A stretch of 64,000 nucleotides of DNA from Muribaculaceae bacterium. GTDB taxonomy: Bacteria > Bacteroidota > Bacteroidia > Bacteroidales > Muribaculaceae. The notes beneath the pieces were generated by a model. The model was not told where the DNA came from. It did not search any database and saw nothing but the letters and a program-made list of their open reading frames with translations. Location of the stretch: NCBI GenBank assembly GCA_017427945.1, contig JAFRRT010000033.1, positions 124,001 through 188,000 of the forward strand, read 5' to 3'. This document shows positions 8,628 through 17,129 of this stretch, piece by piece. The translations under genes were made by a program, and so were the position numbers. Position 1 is the stretch's first letter; each line of letters begins with the position of its first letter.

Positions 8628-9515
8628 ATGGAAGAAAATCGCCGCAAAAATAGCCTTTGGGCCCTGTTGCTCACCTTGTTGATCACGGTGGGCACAATGG
8701 CGTTGCTGCTGCGCTACACCCTGCGCTATGAGCAGGACCCCAACCTGCCCGACCTGACGCAGCTGGCGCAGGACTCCATCTTGTTCGGCGGTGAGTTTGT
8801 GATGCTGGGAAACACCTTGGACAACCTGCAAGGTGACTTGATGGAACAGCCCAGCGACCAAAGCGCTTCGCCTGAACAAGGCGATGAACCCGACATCGAT
8901 GCCGAGGACATGGAAGATGCCGGCGAAGCCAACCAAAAGACCCCGCCCCTGGTGACTCAAAAGACCGAATCCCCGCACAAGGTGAAAGAGCCGCCCAAAG
9001 AGACGGAGCCCAAGAAATCAGGCCCCACCAAGGAGAACGACAAAAAGGTGGAAAAGCCCAAGGCAAAGGACAAACAAACTGATGCCCAAACGACTAAGTC
9101 CAAGAACACCAACGACCAGACCACCGCAGCCAGCAATGCCACCAACAACAGGGTGAAAAACGCCTTTGGCAACGGTAACGGCAACGGTGGTGGACAGCAA
9201 GGTTCGGCAAGCGGTAACTCCAATCAGGGCGTGCTTGCCGGCAAACCCGGCATCAGCGGACTCGTAGGTTATACCCTTGACTACTGGGCAAAACCCGTCC
9301 CCAACAGCAAGTGGTCTGGCCGCGTCACCGTGCGCGTCACCGTTGACCCGCGCGGAAAAGTCACTTCGGCAAAGGCTACCAGCGCCACCGGCGACCTCGC
9401 CTCACATCCCGAGGTGCGCCGTGCCTGTGAGCAAGCAGCACTAAAGTCCAGTTTCTCGGTCCCCAAGAACACCATGACCGAGGGCATCGGTACCGTGACC
9501 TACATCTGGCATTAA
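8628..9515 (+). CDS. TonB/TolA-like energy transducer
   Basis: A 295-residue protein: a short cytoplasmic start, one transmembrane helix (SLWALLLTLLITVGTMALLL), a long low-complexity periplasmic spacer rich in Pro, Lys, Glu, Asp and Thr (about residues 70-175), then a Gly/Asn-rich stretch and a C-terminal TonB-like domain (GRVTVRVTVDPRGKVTSAKA, CEQAALKSSFSVPKN, GIGTVTYIWH). It should span the periplasm and pass energy from ExbB/ExbD to outer-membrane partners. Its start is 12 bases after the exbD stop. The Lys-rich spacer is as much TolA-like as TonB-like, so I leave the symbol empty. Confidence 0.85.
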   Translation: MEENRRKNSLWALLLTLLITVGTMALLLRYTLRYEQDPNLPDLTQLAQDSILFGGEFVMLGNTLDNLQGDLMEQPSDQSASPEQGDEPDIDAEDMEDAGEANQKTPPLVTQKTESPHKVKEPPKETEPKKSGPTKENDKKVEKPKAKDKQTDAQTTKSKNTNDQTTAASNATNNRVKNAFGNGNGNGGGQQGSASGNSNQGVLAGKPGISGLVGYTLDYWAKPVPNSKWSGRVTVRVTVDPRGKVTSAKATSATGDLASHPEVRRACEQAALKSSFSVPKNTMTEGIGTVTYIWH

Positions 9516-9533
9516 TACGCCACTCACATCAAG

Positions 9534-9567
9534 AACCGCTCCTATTGCCAGATAGGGGCGGTTTATT
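9534..9567 (+). terminator. Intrinsic terminator after the TonB-like gene
   Basis: AACCGCtCCTAT and ATAGGGGCGGTT form a 12-base stem (one G-T pair) followed by TTATT. It separates the transport unit from the sensor kinase unit, which has its own promoter. Confidence 0.8.
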
Positions 9568-9619
9568 GATACATTCGCTTGAATAGCTGAAAAGATTTTG
9601 ACTTTCAAGCAGTTTTTAC

Positions 9620-9627
9620 TACTTTTG
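9620..9627 (+). promoter_or_regulatory. -7 box TACTTTTG for the LytS-like kinase
   Basis: TAnnTTTG consensus about 25 bases before the start codon at 9653. Confidence 0.65.
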
Positions 9628-9652
9628 TTCATTGATTTGGAATTGACTGCAC

Positions 9653-10759
9653 ATGAGTATTTTCAAGAAACAGACCAAACAGGAAACCGTCATCTACACC
9701 ATCGTGTGGATTATCCTTTTCCTGTCGCCCCTGGTGAGTCTGTTCACGAATAATGAACCCAACCAAGACCCTGTTTGGGTAAAGCGTTCATTTATGGACA
9801 CTTATGGCTCGCTCTTGGCCTTTTTCATCGTGTTTCTCATCCACAACCATGTGTTGGCCCCCATCATCGTGAAGCACAAGCGGATAACGCTTTACCTCGT
9901 ATGCTGTGTTGCCCTGGTCACCGTTTTTCAGTTCTCGCAATGTGCCCGCAAACCCGACGGTCGACCCATGACCACGCTGAACATGGAGGAGATGCCACCA
10001 CCGCCACCACCGCCTAACGGTCCGCCTCCCATTGACAGGCATGACCTCTCGATGTTTGCCATAGCGATTCTGATGATTGGAGCCAACTTGGGCATGAAGT
10101 ACTACTTCCAAAGTGAGGAGGAGAAGAAGCATTTGGCAAAGCTCAAGGAGCAGAGCTTGAAGCAGGAATTGGATTACCTGCGCTACCAGGTGAACCCCCA
10201 CTTCATCATGAACACGCTCAACAACATCCATGCCCTGGTAGATATTGACCCCGAGCAAGCCAAGGACAGCATCGTTGACATGTCAAGGATGATGCGCTAC
10301 CTGCTATATGAGAGTGACAAGCAATATGTCTCACTCAACAACGCCATCACTTACCTCAAGAGACATCTTAACCTGATGAAACTGCGATACTCCGACCAAG
10401 TTAAAGTTGATCTTAATGTGCCTGAGGATTGTCCCGAGAGCGTCGTGTTGGCACCACTGGTGTTTGTCCCCTTTGTGGAAAATGCCTTTAAGCACGGTGT
10501 CGCCTACAACAAGCCTTCGACCATCAACATCGACATTGAGAGAAAAGACGGGAGGCTCCTGTTCCACTGCTGCAATACCAAGAGCGGTGTCAAGCACGAA
10601 TATGGCGGCGTGGGGCTCAACAATGTAACCAAACGCCTAGAGCTCATTTATGGTGAAGACTATTCGCTCGACATTACCGACGGCGAGGAAACATACGATG
10701 TGTTGCTCAATCTGCCTGAGCGTCACCCTAAAGACTTCACTTCAACCCCTAACTCTTAA
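9653..10759 (+). CDS. LytS/YpdA-type sensor histidine kinase
   Basis: A 368-residue membrane kinase. Four hydrophobic segments (about residues 14-32, 50-70, 78-95 and 132-150) are followed by a coiled linker and the His_kinase domain, with phosphoacceptor His183 in YQVNPHFIMNTLNNIH, and an ATPase domain with the N-box VENAFKHG and a GGVGLNNVTKRL motif. It lacks a PAS or long periplasmic sensor; the loop before the last helix carries a run of Pro residues (MEEMPPPPPPPNGPPP, residues 111-126). It should phosphorylate the LytTR regulator whose gene starts 18 bases downstream. The signal is unknown. Confidence 0.9.
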   Translation: MSIFKKQTKQETVIYTIVWIILFLSPLVSLFTNNEPNQDPVWVKRSFMDTYGSLLAFFIVFLIHNHVLAPIIVKHKRITLYLVCCVALVTVFQFSQCARKPDGRPMTTLNMEEMPPPPPPPNGPPPIDRHDLSMFAIAILMIGANLGMKYYFQSEEEKKHLAKLKEQSLKQELDYLRYQVNPHFIMNTLNNIHALVDIDPEQAKDSIVDMSRMMRYLLYESDKQYVSLNNAITYLKRHLNLMKLRYSDQVKVDLNVPEDCPESVVLAPLVFVPFVENAFKHGVAYNKPSTINIDIERKDGRLLFHCCNTKSGVKHEYGGVGLNNVTKRLELIYGEDYSLDITDGEETYDVLLNLPERHPKDFTSTPNS

Positions 10760-10777
10760 CTTTTAACCCTTAGCCAA

Positions 10778-11521
10778 ATGATTAAGTGTATTGCTATTGA
10801 CGATGAACCGCTGGCGCTCAAGAAGTTGGAGACTTATATCAAAAAAATCCCCTACCTTGACCTAGTGGCATCGTGCCATAACGCCATCGAAGCAAAACAA
10901 GTCGTCGATACCCAACTGGTCGAAGCCATCTTCCTGGATATCAACATGCCCGACTTGAACGGCATTGACTTTGCCAAGTCGGTGGAGCAGGGCCACAGCA
11001 AGGGTCCCGTGATGGTTTTCACCACCGCCTACAGCGAGTATGCCATCGAGGGTTACAAGGCCAACGCCGTGGGCTATCTGCTCAAGCCCTACAGTTTCGA
11101 TGAATTCGAGGCCGCTGCTCAGAAAGTGAAGGACATCTGTGAGATAAGGCAGCAGGCAATGACCGACGTGACGACCCAGAGCGATGAAGATGGTATCATC
11201 TTTGTCAAGAGCGATTACAAGATAGTGCGCATCGGTATCGAGAACATCAACTACATCGAGGCGATGAGCGAGTACCTGCGCATCTATTGCGATGACCGCC
11301 CCAAGCCCGTTGTCGTGCTGCTGAGCATGAAGAAAATCGAGGAGAGCCTGCCCGAGAATACGTTCATGCGCATTCACCGCTCGTTTATCATCAACCTCAA
11401 GAAAATCAGCGAGGTAAAGAAAAACCATGTTGTGCTTGAGGGCGACGTATCGCTGCCCATTGGCGACAACTACAAGGAAGCTTTCATGAACTACCTCAGC
11501 AGCAAGATCCTGTCAAAGTAA
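10778..11521 (+). CDS. LytTR-family response regulator
   Basis: A 247-residue regulator: a receiver domain with acidic pocket DDE (residues 8-10), phosphoacceptor Asp54 in IFLDINMP, the conserved Thr in FTTAYSEYA and Lys in LLKPYSFDEF, then a C-terminal LytTR DNA-binding domain (IENINYIEAMSEYLRIYCDD, FMRIHRSFIINLKKI, LPIGDNYKEAF). It is the partner of the LytS-like kinase directly upstream. Its target promoters are unknown. A 68-residue frame across the repeat downstream is not a gene. Confidence 0.93.
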   Translation: MIKCIAIDDEPLALKKLETYIKKIPYLDLVASCHNAIEAKQVVDTQLVEAIFLDINMPDLNGIDFAKSVEQGHSKGPVMVFTTAYSEYAIEGYKANAVGYLLKPYSFDEFEAAAQKVKDICEIRQQAMTDVTTQSDEDGIIFVKSDYKIVRIGIENINYIEAMSEYLRIYCDDRPKPVVVLLSMKKIEESLPENTFMRIHRSFIINLKKISEVKKNHVVLEGDVSLPIGDNYKEAFMNYLSSKILSK

Positions 11522-11621
11522 AAGGTACTTTTCATTATAGCCCTTTGGTGGCCTATTTTCGGCTTCAGGAGGTTATTTTCATGGCCTGCTGTTGCCGGTA
11601 AATCTTTTTTGCGACTCTGCC

Positions 11622-11789
11622 ACCTCCGAAGTTACTGACACTCGGAAAAGCAAAGAAAAATTTATTTTCCTTTGGCTTTTCTCTCGTTTAATCGTAACGT
11701 TGGCTACCTCCGAAGTTACTGACACTCGGAAAAGCAAAGAAAAATTTATTTTCCTTTGGCTTTTCTCTCGTTTAATCGTAACTTTGCAC
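11622..11789 (+). repeat. Tandem 84 bp direct repeat carrying the pheT promoter
   Basis: Two 84-base copies at 11622-11705 and 11706-11789 agree exactly over about the first 77 bases. Each contains an imperfect inverted repeat (AAAAGCAAAGAAAA with TTTTCCTTTGGCTTTT) followed by CTCGTTTAATCGTAAC. Copy 2 ends in the consensus box TAACTTTG (11779-11786). Copy 1 has TAACGTTG (11695-11702). The architecture matches the repeat at 1746-1895. Confidence 0.9.
11779..11786 (+). promoter_or_regulatory. -7 box TAACTTTG for pheT
   Basis: Consensus box at the end of the second repeat copy, giving a leader of about 35 bases to the pheT start. Confidence 0.75.
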
Positions 11790-11823
11790 GTTTTTTAGGC
11801 GATTATAATTCTTATTCTACGTT

Positions 11824-14289
11824 ATGAATATATCCTATAAATGGCTCAAACGCTATATTGACACCGACCTGACGCCTGAGAAGGTGGCCGAGGCGCTGAC
11901 CTCGCTGGGTCTGGAAGTGGGTGCTGTGGAACAAGTGGAAACCATCAAGGGCGGATTGCGCGGACTGGTTGTTGGACAGGTAGTTACCTGCATCGACCAT
12001 CCGAACAGCGACCACCTGCACATCACCACCGTCAATTTGGGCGACGGCAATGACCCCGTGCAAATCGTATGCGGTGCGCCGAACGTGGCTGCCGGACAAA
12101 AGGTCATTGTTGCCACCCTGGGCACGAAACTCTATGACGGAGACCAGGAGTTTACCATCAAGCGCAGCAAGATGCGCGGCGAGGAATCCTTAGGTATGAT
12201 CTGTGCCGAGGATGAAATCGGTGTCGGGACCAGCCATGACGGCATCATCGTCCTGCCCGAGGACGCTGTTGTGGGCACTCCTGCCGCCGAATACTACGGC
12301 ATCGAGAATGACTACCTCATCGAGGTGGACCTGACTCCCAACCGCATTGACGGTGGTTCACACTACGGTGTGGCACGCGACCTTGCCGCATGGATGAAGC
12401 GCCACGGCATGGACGGCAACCTGCACCGCCCCAGCGTGGACAACTTCGCCAGTGACCGTCAGGATGGCGGCATCCCCGTCACCGTCGAGAATGCCGAGGC
12501 CTGCCCCCGCTATGCCGGCCTGACCGTGCGCGGCGTGAAGGTTCAGGAGAGTCCCAAGTGGCTCAAGGACCTGCTGCTTGCCGTTGGCCAGCGTCCCATC
12601 AATAACATTGTCGATATCACCAACTACATCCTGCTGGGCACCGGACAACCCATGCACTGCTTTGACCTGAGCAAGGTAAAAGGAGACCGCATCGTGGTAC
12701 GCACTGCCCCTGCAGGCACCAAGTTTGTCACTCTGGACGGCGTGGAGCGCACACTCACCGACCGCGACCTGATGATTTGCAACGGCGAGGAGCCGATGTG
12801 TATCGGTGGCGTGTTTGGCGGTCTGGATTCGGGTGTGACCGAGTCCACCACCGACGTGTTCCTGGAGTCGGCCTACTTCCATCCCACATGGATTCGCAAG
12901 ACGGCAAGGCGCTTTGCGCTGAACACCGATGCCTCCTTCCGCTTCGAGCGCGGCATCGACCCCAACGAGGTCATCTATAACCTCAAGCTGGCTGCCATGC
13001 TCGTGAAGGAAATCGCAGGTGGCGAAATCTGCGGCGACATCGTTGACGTCAAGGCCCACGACTTCCCCGGCTTCCCCGTCGAGCTGCTCTATGACTATGT
13101 GACTGGCCTTATCGGTAAGGACATTCCGCATGAAGAAATCCGTAACATCGTCAAGAGCCTGGAGATGGAAATCACCTACGAGGATGAGGAGAAGATGAAT
13201 CTCGTTGTTCCCACCTACCGCGTTGACGTGCGTCGTCCGTGCGATGTGGTGGAAGACATCCTGCGCGTGTATGGATACAACAATATTGAGATGACCAGTT
13301 CAGTCCACAGCAGCTTGTCGAATAAGACCGACGTGGACTTCGCCGACGACCTTCAGGAGACCGTCAGCAACCAGCTCTCCAGCATCGGTTATCACGAGAT
13401 TATGAACAACTCGCTCACCGTCGGCGCCTACTATGAGGGCTTGACCACCTATCCCGCCGACCGCTGCGTGCGCATCATGAACCCGCTGAGCGGTGACCTG
13501 AACGTTATGCGTCAAACCTTGCTGTTCGGTGGCTTGGAAAGCATCGCCCGCAACATCAACCACAAGAACCCCAACCTGCGCCTGTATGAGTTCGGTAACG
13601 TCTATTCTCACGATGCCAGCATCAGCCAGGAAGAGAAAGCGCTCGCACCCTACAGCGAGAGCACGCAGATGGGCATGTGGATGACCGGCAACAACCACGA
13701 CGAGTCGTGGGCCGACAAGGTGAGGGCACTCAACGTCTATGACCTCAAGTCTGACCTCGAGAACGTGTTCACCAATATGGGCATCGACCTGAAAGACCTC
13801 GTCATCGAGCAATGCGAGGACGAGACCGTCAACCCTGCCCTGCGTTACTGCAACCGCGGCGGCAAGACCATCGCAGTGATGGGTGTCGTTGATGAAGCCT
13901 TGGCCAAGAAGTTTGATGTGGACCAGACCGTCTTCTATGCACAGATCAACTGGAACCTCGCCTGCAAAGTGGCAAGGAAGAAAGACATCAAGTATAGCGA
14001 CCTGCCCAAGACCCTGCCCCTGAGACGCGACCTGGCACTGCTGGTTGACCGCAAGGTGACCTACGACGACATTCGTCGCGTGGTCGAGGGTAGTGAGAAG
14101 AAGCTGTTGAAGTCGATGACCCTGTTCGACGTCTATGAGAGCAACAAGCTGGAGGCAGGCAAGAAGTCCTACGCCATCAGCATGATACTCCAGGACAACG
14201 AAAAGACGCTCAACGACAAGCAGATTGATGCCATCATGAACAAGATTATCAAGAACTTGGAGACCCAGCTGGGCGCCAAACTCAGATAA
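11824..14289 (+). CDS. pheT: Phenylalanyl-tRNA synthetase beta subunit
   Basis: An 821-residue protein of full length for bacterial PheT. Domains in order: the N-terminal region (MNISYKWLKRYIDTDLTPE), a tRNA-binding/EMAP-like OB fold (GLVVGQVVTCIDHPNSDHLH), the B3/B4 editing domain (RPINNIVDITNYILLGTGQP), B5 (VVPTYRVDVRRPCDVVEDI), the catalytic-like core (NPLSGDLNVMRQTLLFGGL) and the C-terminal ferredoxin-fold anticodon-binding domain (LPLRRDLALLVDRKVTYDDI). It pairs with PheS, which is not in this window, to charge tRNA-Phe and edit Tyr-tRNA-Phe. It is driven by the promoter in the tandem repeat, and the YebC-family gene follows after 76 bases. Confidence 0.98.
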   Translation: MNISYKWLKRYIDTDLTPEKVAEALTSLGLEVGAVEQVETIKGGLRGLVVGQVVTCIDHPNSDHLHITTVNLGDGNDPVQIVCGAPNVAAGQKVIVATLGTKLYDGDQEFTIKRSKMRGEESLGMICAEDEIGVGTSHDGIIVLPEDAVVGTPAAEYYGIENDYLIEVDLTPNRIDGGSHYGVARDLAAWMKRHGMDGNLHRPSVDNFASDRQDGGIPVTVENAEACPRYAGLTVRGVKVQESPKWLKDLLLAVGQRPINNIVDITNYILLGTGQPMHCFDLSKVKGDRIVVRTAPAGTKFVTLDGVERTLTDRDLMICNGEEPMCIGGVFGGLDSGVTESTTDVFLESAYFHPTWIRKTARRFALNTDASFRFERGIDPNEVIYNLKLAAMLVKEIAGGEICGDIVDVKAHDFPGFPVELLYDYVTGLIGKDIPHEEIRNIVKSLEMEITYEDEEKMNLVVPTYRVDVRRPCDVVEDILRVYGYNNIEMTSSVHSSLSNKTDVDFADDLQETVSNQLSSIGYHEIMNNSLTVGAYYEGLTTYPADRCVRIMNPLSGDLNVMRQTLLFGGLESIARNINHKNPNLRLYEFGNVYSHDASISQEEKALAPYSESTQMGMWMTGNNHDESWADKVRALNVYDLKSDLENVFTNMGIDLKDLVIEQCEDETVNPALRYCNRGGKTIAVMGVVDEALAKKFDVDQTVFYAQINWNLACKVARKKDIKYSDLPKTLPLRRDLALLVDRKVTYDDIRRVVEGSEKKLLKSMTLFDVYESNKLEAGKKSYAISMILQDNEKTLNDKQIDAIMNKIIKNLETQLGAKLR

Positions 14290-14365
14290 GCTATCAGCAA
14301 TCGGCTTTTAGCAATCAACCCAAAACTAAGGATTAGAAACCAGAAACTTAAAACTTTATAAAACA

Positions 14366-15100
14366 ATGGGAAGAGCTTTTGAATACCGCAAAGCAAGAAA
14401 GATGAAACGCTGGGGCAGCATGTCCCGCACGTTTACCAGAATCGGCAAGGAAATCACCATCGCCGTCAAGGCCGGTGGTCCCGACCCCGAAGGCAACTCA
14501 CGTCTGCGTGCTCTCATCGCTAACGCCAAGACAGCAAACATGCCCAAGGAGAACATTGAGCGTGCCATCAAGCGTGCCAGCGAGAAAGACGCCGGCGATT
14601 ACAAGGAGGTGATTTACGAGGGATTCGGCCCTCACGGCATCGCAGTGCTTGTCGAGACAGCTACCGACAACACTACACGCACTGTTGCCAATCTGCGCAA
14701 CTATTTCAACAAGAAAGGCGGCTCGCTGGGTAACTCTGGCAGCGTGGCCTTCATGTTCAGCCACAAGTGCTACTTCCATGTGGCACCCAAGGCCGATGTT
14801 GACCCCGACGAACTTGAGTTGGAACTCATCGACTGCGGAGCTGAGGAATTTGCCATCGACGAGGAAGAAATGCTCGTTTCGGGCGACTTCGCTTCCAACG
14901 GCGACATCATGAAGTACCTCGAGGACAACGGCTTTGAGATCAAGAGCAGTGAGTTCGTCTATGAGCCCGCCGACTACAAAGATCTCAACGACGCCGAGCG
15001 CGCCGATGTCGAGGCACTCATCGAGGTGCTCGAGGAGGATGACGACGTACAGAACGTCTTCACCACCATGGCCGAGGCCGAAGGCTCCGACGACGAGTAA
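14366..15100 (+). CDS. YebC/PmpR-family protein
   Basis: A 244-residue protein that begins MGRAFEYRKARKMKRWGSMS, the family's N-terminal signature, followed by FTRIGKEITIAVKAGGPDPE, NARLR-like SRLRALIANAKTANMPKENI and EVIYEGFGPHGIAVLVE. YebC proteins were annotated as DNA-binding regulators, and recent work ties some of them to ribosomes and relief of stalling at proline-rich stretches. The role here is not fixed by sequence. The C-terminus is very acidic (EVLEEDDDVQNVF, EGSDDE). It is probably cotranscribed with pheT and ends before a strong hairpin terminator. Confidence 0.93.
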   Translation: MGRAFEYRKARKMKRWGSMSRTFTRIGKEITIAVKAGGPDPEGNSRLRALIANAKTANMPKENIERAIKRASEKDAGDYKEVIYEGFGPHGIAVLVETATDNTTRTVANLRNYFNKKGGSLGNSGSVAFMFSHKCYFHVAPKADVDPDELELELIDCGAEEFAIDEEEMLVSGDFASNGDIMKYLEDNGFEIKSSEFVYEPADYKDLNDAERADVEALIEVLEEDDDVQNVFTTMAEAEGSDDE

Positions 15101-15132
15101 CCCTCCCCCAACCTAAAAGACATAAGATCTTT

Positions 15133-15172
15133 CAAGAATGTCCGCTAAATGTTTAGCGGACATTCTTGTTAT
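15133..15172 (+). terminator. Perfect 17 bp hairpin terminator
   Basis: CAAGAATGTCCGCTAAA and TTTAGCGGACATTCTTG are exact complements around a 2-base centre, followed by TTAT. It closes the pheT-yebC unit. Confidence 0.85.
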
Positions 15173-15219
15173 AGAGCAAAGTATTCAACGGTAAAGAGGA
15201 ATAATTTAAAAAAATGTAG

Positions 15220-15227
15220 TATCTTTG
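15220..15227 (+). promoter_or_regulatory. -7 box TATCTTTG for the acyl-CoA synthetase gene
   Basis: Consensus box; the leader to the start at 15303 would be about 72 bases. Confidence 0.7.
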
Positions 15228-15302
15228 TGATTTAGTTGATTTGTTTCGCTCGCGATAACGAGCTTCCTGTAGATAACATATAACATTAAATACGAGATAT
15301 TT

Positions 15303-16922
15303 ATGAAACACTATCTGAAGAAACTGGAGGAAACCGTCCACGAACAATGGACGCGTAAGGCCCTGTGTGACTACAATGGCGACTCCTTTACTTATGCTCA
15401 ATTGGCTACCAACATAGAGCGGTTCCGCATCTTCTTCGAGACTGCCGGAATCAAAAAGGGCGACAAAATCGCCATCTGTGCACGCAATTCTGCCCGATGG
15501 GCGATGACGTTCTGGGGAGTCAATGCCAATGAATGTGTGGCCGTACCGCTGTTGGCCGACTTTCACCCCGACAATGTCTCCAACCTCACGAACCATTCAG
15601 ACAGTGTTGTGCTCTTTGTTGACGACGACATCTGGGCAAAAATGAATCCCGATGATGTGCCCAATCTCAAGGCTGCCATCAATGTCAAGGACGGCAATAT
15701 GCTGTGGAACAAGGACAAAGCCGTGGCTGACGCCTGGGAAAACCGCAAGAGTGCTTTCAAGAAACGTTATCCTGACGGCATGTGGCCCGAGCAGGTGTCA
15801 TATCCCACCGACAACATGGACGACCTGGCGATTATCAATTACACGTCAGGAACCACGGGCAACCCCAAGGGCGTGATGCTCACCTATGGTGCCATGTCAG
15901 ATACCGACGACTTTGCCAACACACAGTTCCCGAACCAACCGGGCGAAACCATTGTCTCGATGCTGCCGTTGGCACACATGTATGGCCTGGCCATCGAGTT
16001 CATCCACCCCAATGTCGATGGTGTGACGGTGTATTTCCTTGGCAAAACCCCATCGCCCACAACGCTACTCAAAGCGATGCAGGACATCAAGCCCTATATG
16101 GTAGTCACGGTGCCCTTAGTGATGGAGAAAATCTATGCCAACGCCATCAAGCCTGCATTGGAGAAAGCAAAATCGTTTTTGGCTGTTCCTGGCTTGAACC
16201 AACTGATTTACCGTAAAGCCCGTAACAAAGTCATTGAGGCTTTCGGTGGCGCTGTACGCTGCTTTATCATGGGTGGCGCAGCACTCAATCCCGAGGCTGA
16301 ACGTTGCTTCAGGAAGATACACCTGCCTTATACCGTGGGTTATGGCATGACCGAAGCCTGCCCGCTGCTGGGATATGAGTGGTGGACCAGATTCGTGCCC
16401 GGTTCTTGCGGCAAACCCGTCCATGAACTCCGTATTGACTCGGATGACCCGCAACACATACCCGGCGAAATCCAAGCCCGTGGCCGCAACCTGACTATAG
16501 GTTATTACAAGAACCCCGAAGCCACTGCGGCGGCGTTTACCGAAGACGGATGGTTCCGCACCGGTGACCTGGGTGTGATGGACGAGAAGCGTAACATCTT
16601 CATTCGTGGCCGCATCAAATCGATGATACTGAATTCCTCAGGCCAAAACATCTATCCCGAAGAGGTAGAGTTTGTCCTCAACAACTGCCAGTATGTGGAA
16701 GAATGTCTTGTCGTGGACCGTGACGGCAAGATTGTGGCACTCGTTTATCCCGAGTACCCCGAAGGCATGACAGAGGAGGCAAAGGCCGCCATCCCAGGTC
16801 AAATCCGTGATGAAGCCAACAAATCCCTACCCGCTTATAGCAAGATATCAAAAGTGGAAATGATGGCAGAGCCCTTCGAAAAAACCCCGAAGATGAGCAT
16901 CAAACGCTTCCTGTATCGCTAA
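15303..16922 (+). CDS. AMP-binding acyl-CoA synthetase (long-chain fatty acid ligase type)
   Basis: A 539-residue adenylate-forming enzyme. The P-loop-like motif NYTSGTTGNPKGVML (about residue 180), the core GYGMTEACPLLGYEWW (about 340), the hinge-preceding GWFRTGDLG (about 418) and the C-terminal RFLYR after a conserved Lys (KMSIKRF) are all present. It activates a carboxylic acid with ATP and transfers it to CoA, probably a fatty acid by overall resemblance to long-chain acyl-CoA synthetases. Substrate length cannot be told. It is a single-gene unit with its own promoter and terminator. Confidence 0.88.
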   Translation: MKHYLKKLEETVHEQWTRKALCDYNGDSFTYAQLATNIERFRIFFETAGIKKGDKIAICARNSARWAMTFWGVNANECVAVPLLADFHPDNVSNLTNHSDSVVLFVDDDIWAKMNPDDVPNLKAAINVKDGNMLWNKDKAVADAWENRKSAFKKRYPDGMWPEQVSYPTDNMDDLAIINYTSGTTGNPKGVMLTYGAMSDTDDFANTQFPNQPGETIVSMLPLAHMYGLAIEFIHPNVDGVTVYFLGKTPSPTTLLKAMQDIKPYMVVTVPLVMEKIYANAIKPALEKAKSFLAVPGLNQLIYRKARNKVIEAFGGAVRCFIMGGAALNPEAERCFRKIHLPYTVGYGMTEACPLLGYEWWTRFVPGSCGKPVHELRIDSDDPQHIPGEIQARGRNLTIGYYKNPEATAAAFTEDGWFRTGDLGVMDEKRNIFIRGRIKSMILNSSGQNIYPEEVEFVLNNCQYVEECLVVDRDGKIVALVYPEYPEGMTEEAKAAIPGQIRDEANKSLPAYSKISKVEMMAEPFEKTPKMSIKRFLYR

Positions 16923-16946
16923 TAACTGACAAATCGATAAAGCAGA

Positions 16947-16981
16947 GCGGGTGGGGTTTTGCCTCACCCGCCTTTATTTTT
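16947..16981 (+). terminator. Terminator after the acyl-CoA synthetase gene
   Basis: GCGGGTGgGG pairs with CCtCACCCGC around TTTTG and is followed by CTTTATTTTT. Confidence 0.85.
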
Positions 16982-17051
16982 CCCATTTCCCTATAATAGC
17001 GAATTGATGATTTGGCAGATGATACGCAATTTCAGACCTTTATTTCAAAGT

Positions 17052-17084
17052 TTCAGGCGGCTCCCGGGGTGGGAGTCGCCTGAA
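17052..17084. terminator. Hairpin between convergent genes
   Basis: TTCAGGCGgCTCCC and GGGAGtCGCCTGAA pair over 14 bases around GGGGT. It lies between the acyl-CoA synthetase gene (plus) and the 1506-residue surface protein gene (minus), beyond the stop of the latter. It can serve as its terminator, although the T run is poor. Confidence 0.55.
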
Positions 17085-17129
17085 GCATTATTGGTGTCCC
17101 CTATCGCAGGGAACAGTGGAATTCACGTT

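Noticed and set aside
8025-8978. 317-residue minus-strand frame opposite exbD and the TonB-like gene
   Set aside because: Antisense shadow of GC-rich coding DNA; the plus-strand genes have clear family motifs and tight spacing.
11622-11789. CRISPR-like array
   Set aside because: Only two copies, directly adjacent with no unique spacers, and ending in a promoter box.
11592-11798. 68-residue frame with an internal duplication between the LytTR gene and pheT
   Set aside because: The duplicated peptide is only the translation of the 84-base tandem repeat, which carries the pheT promoter.
12358-13131. 257-residue minus-strand frame inside pheT
   Set aside because: Shadow of pheT, which has its full set of domains.
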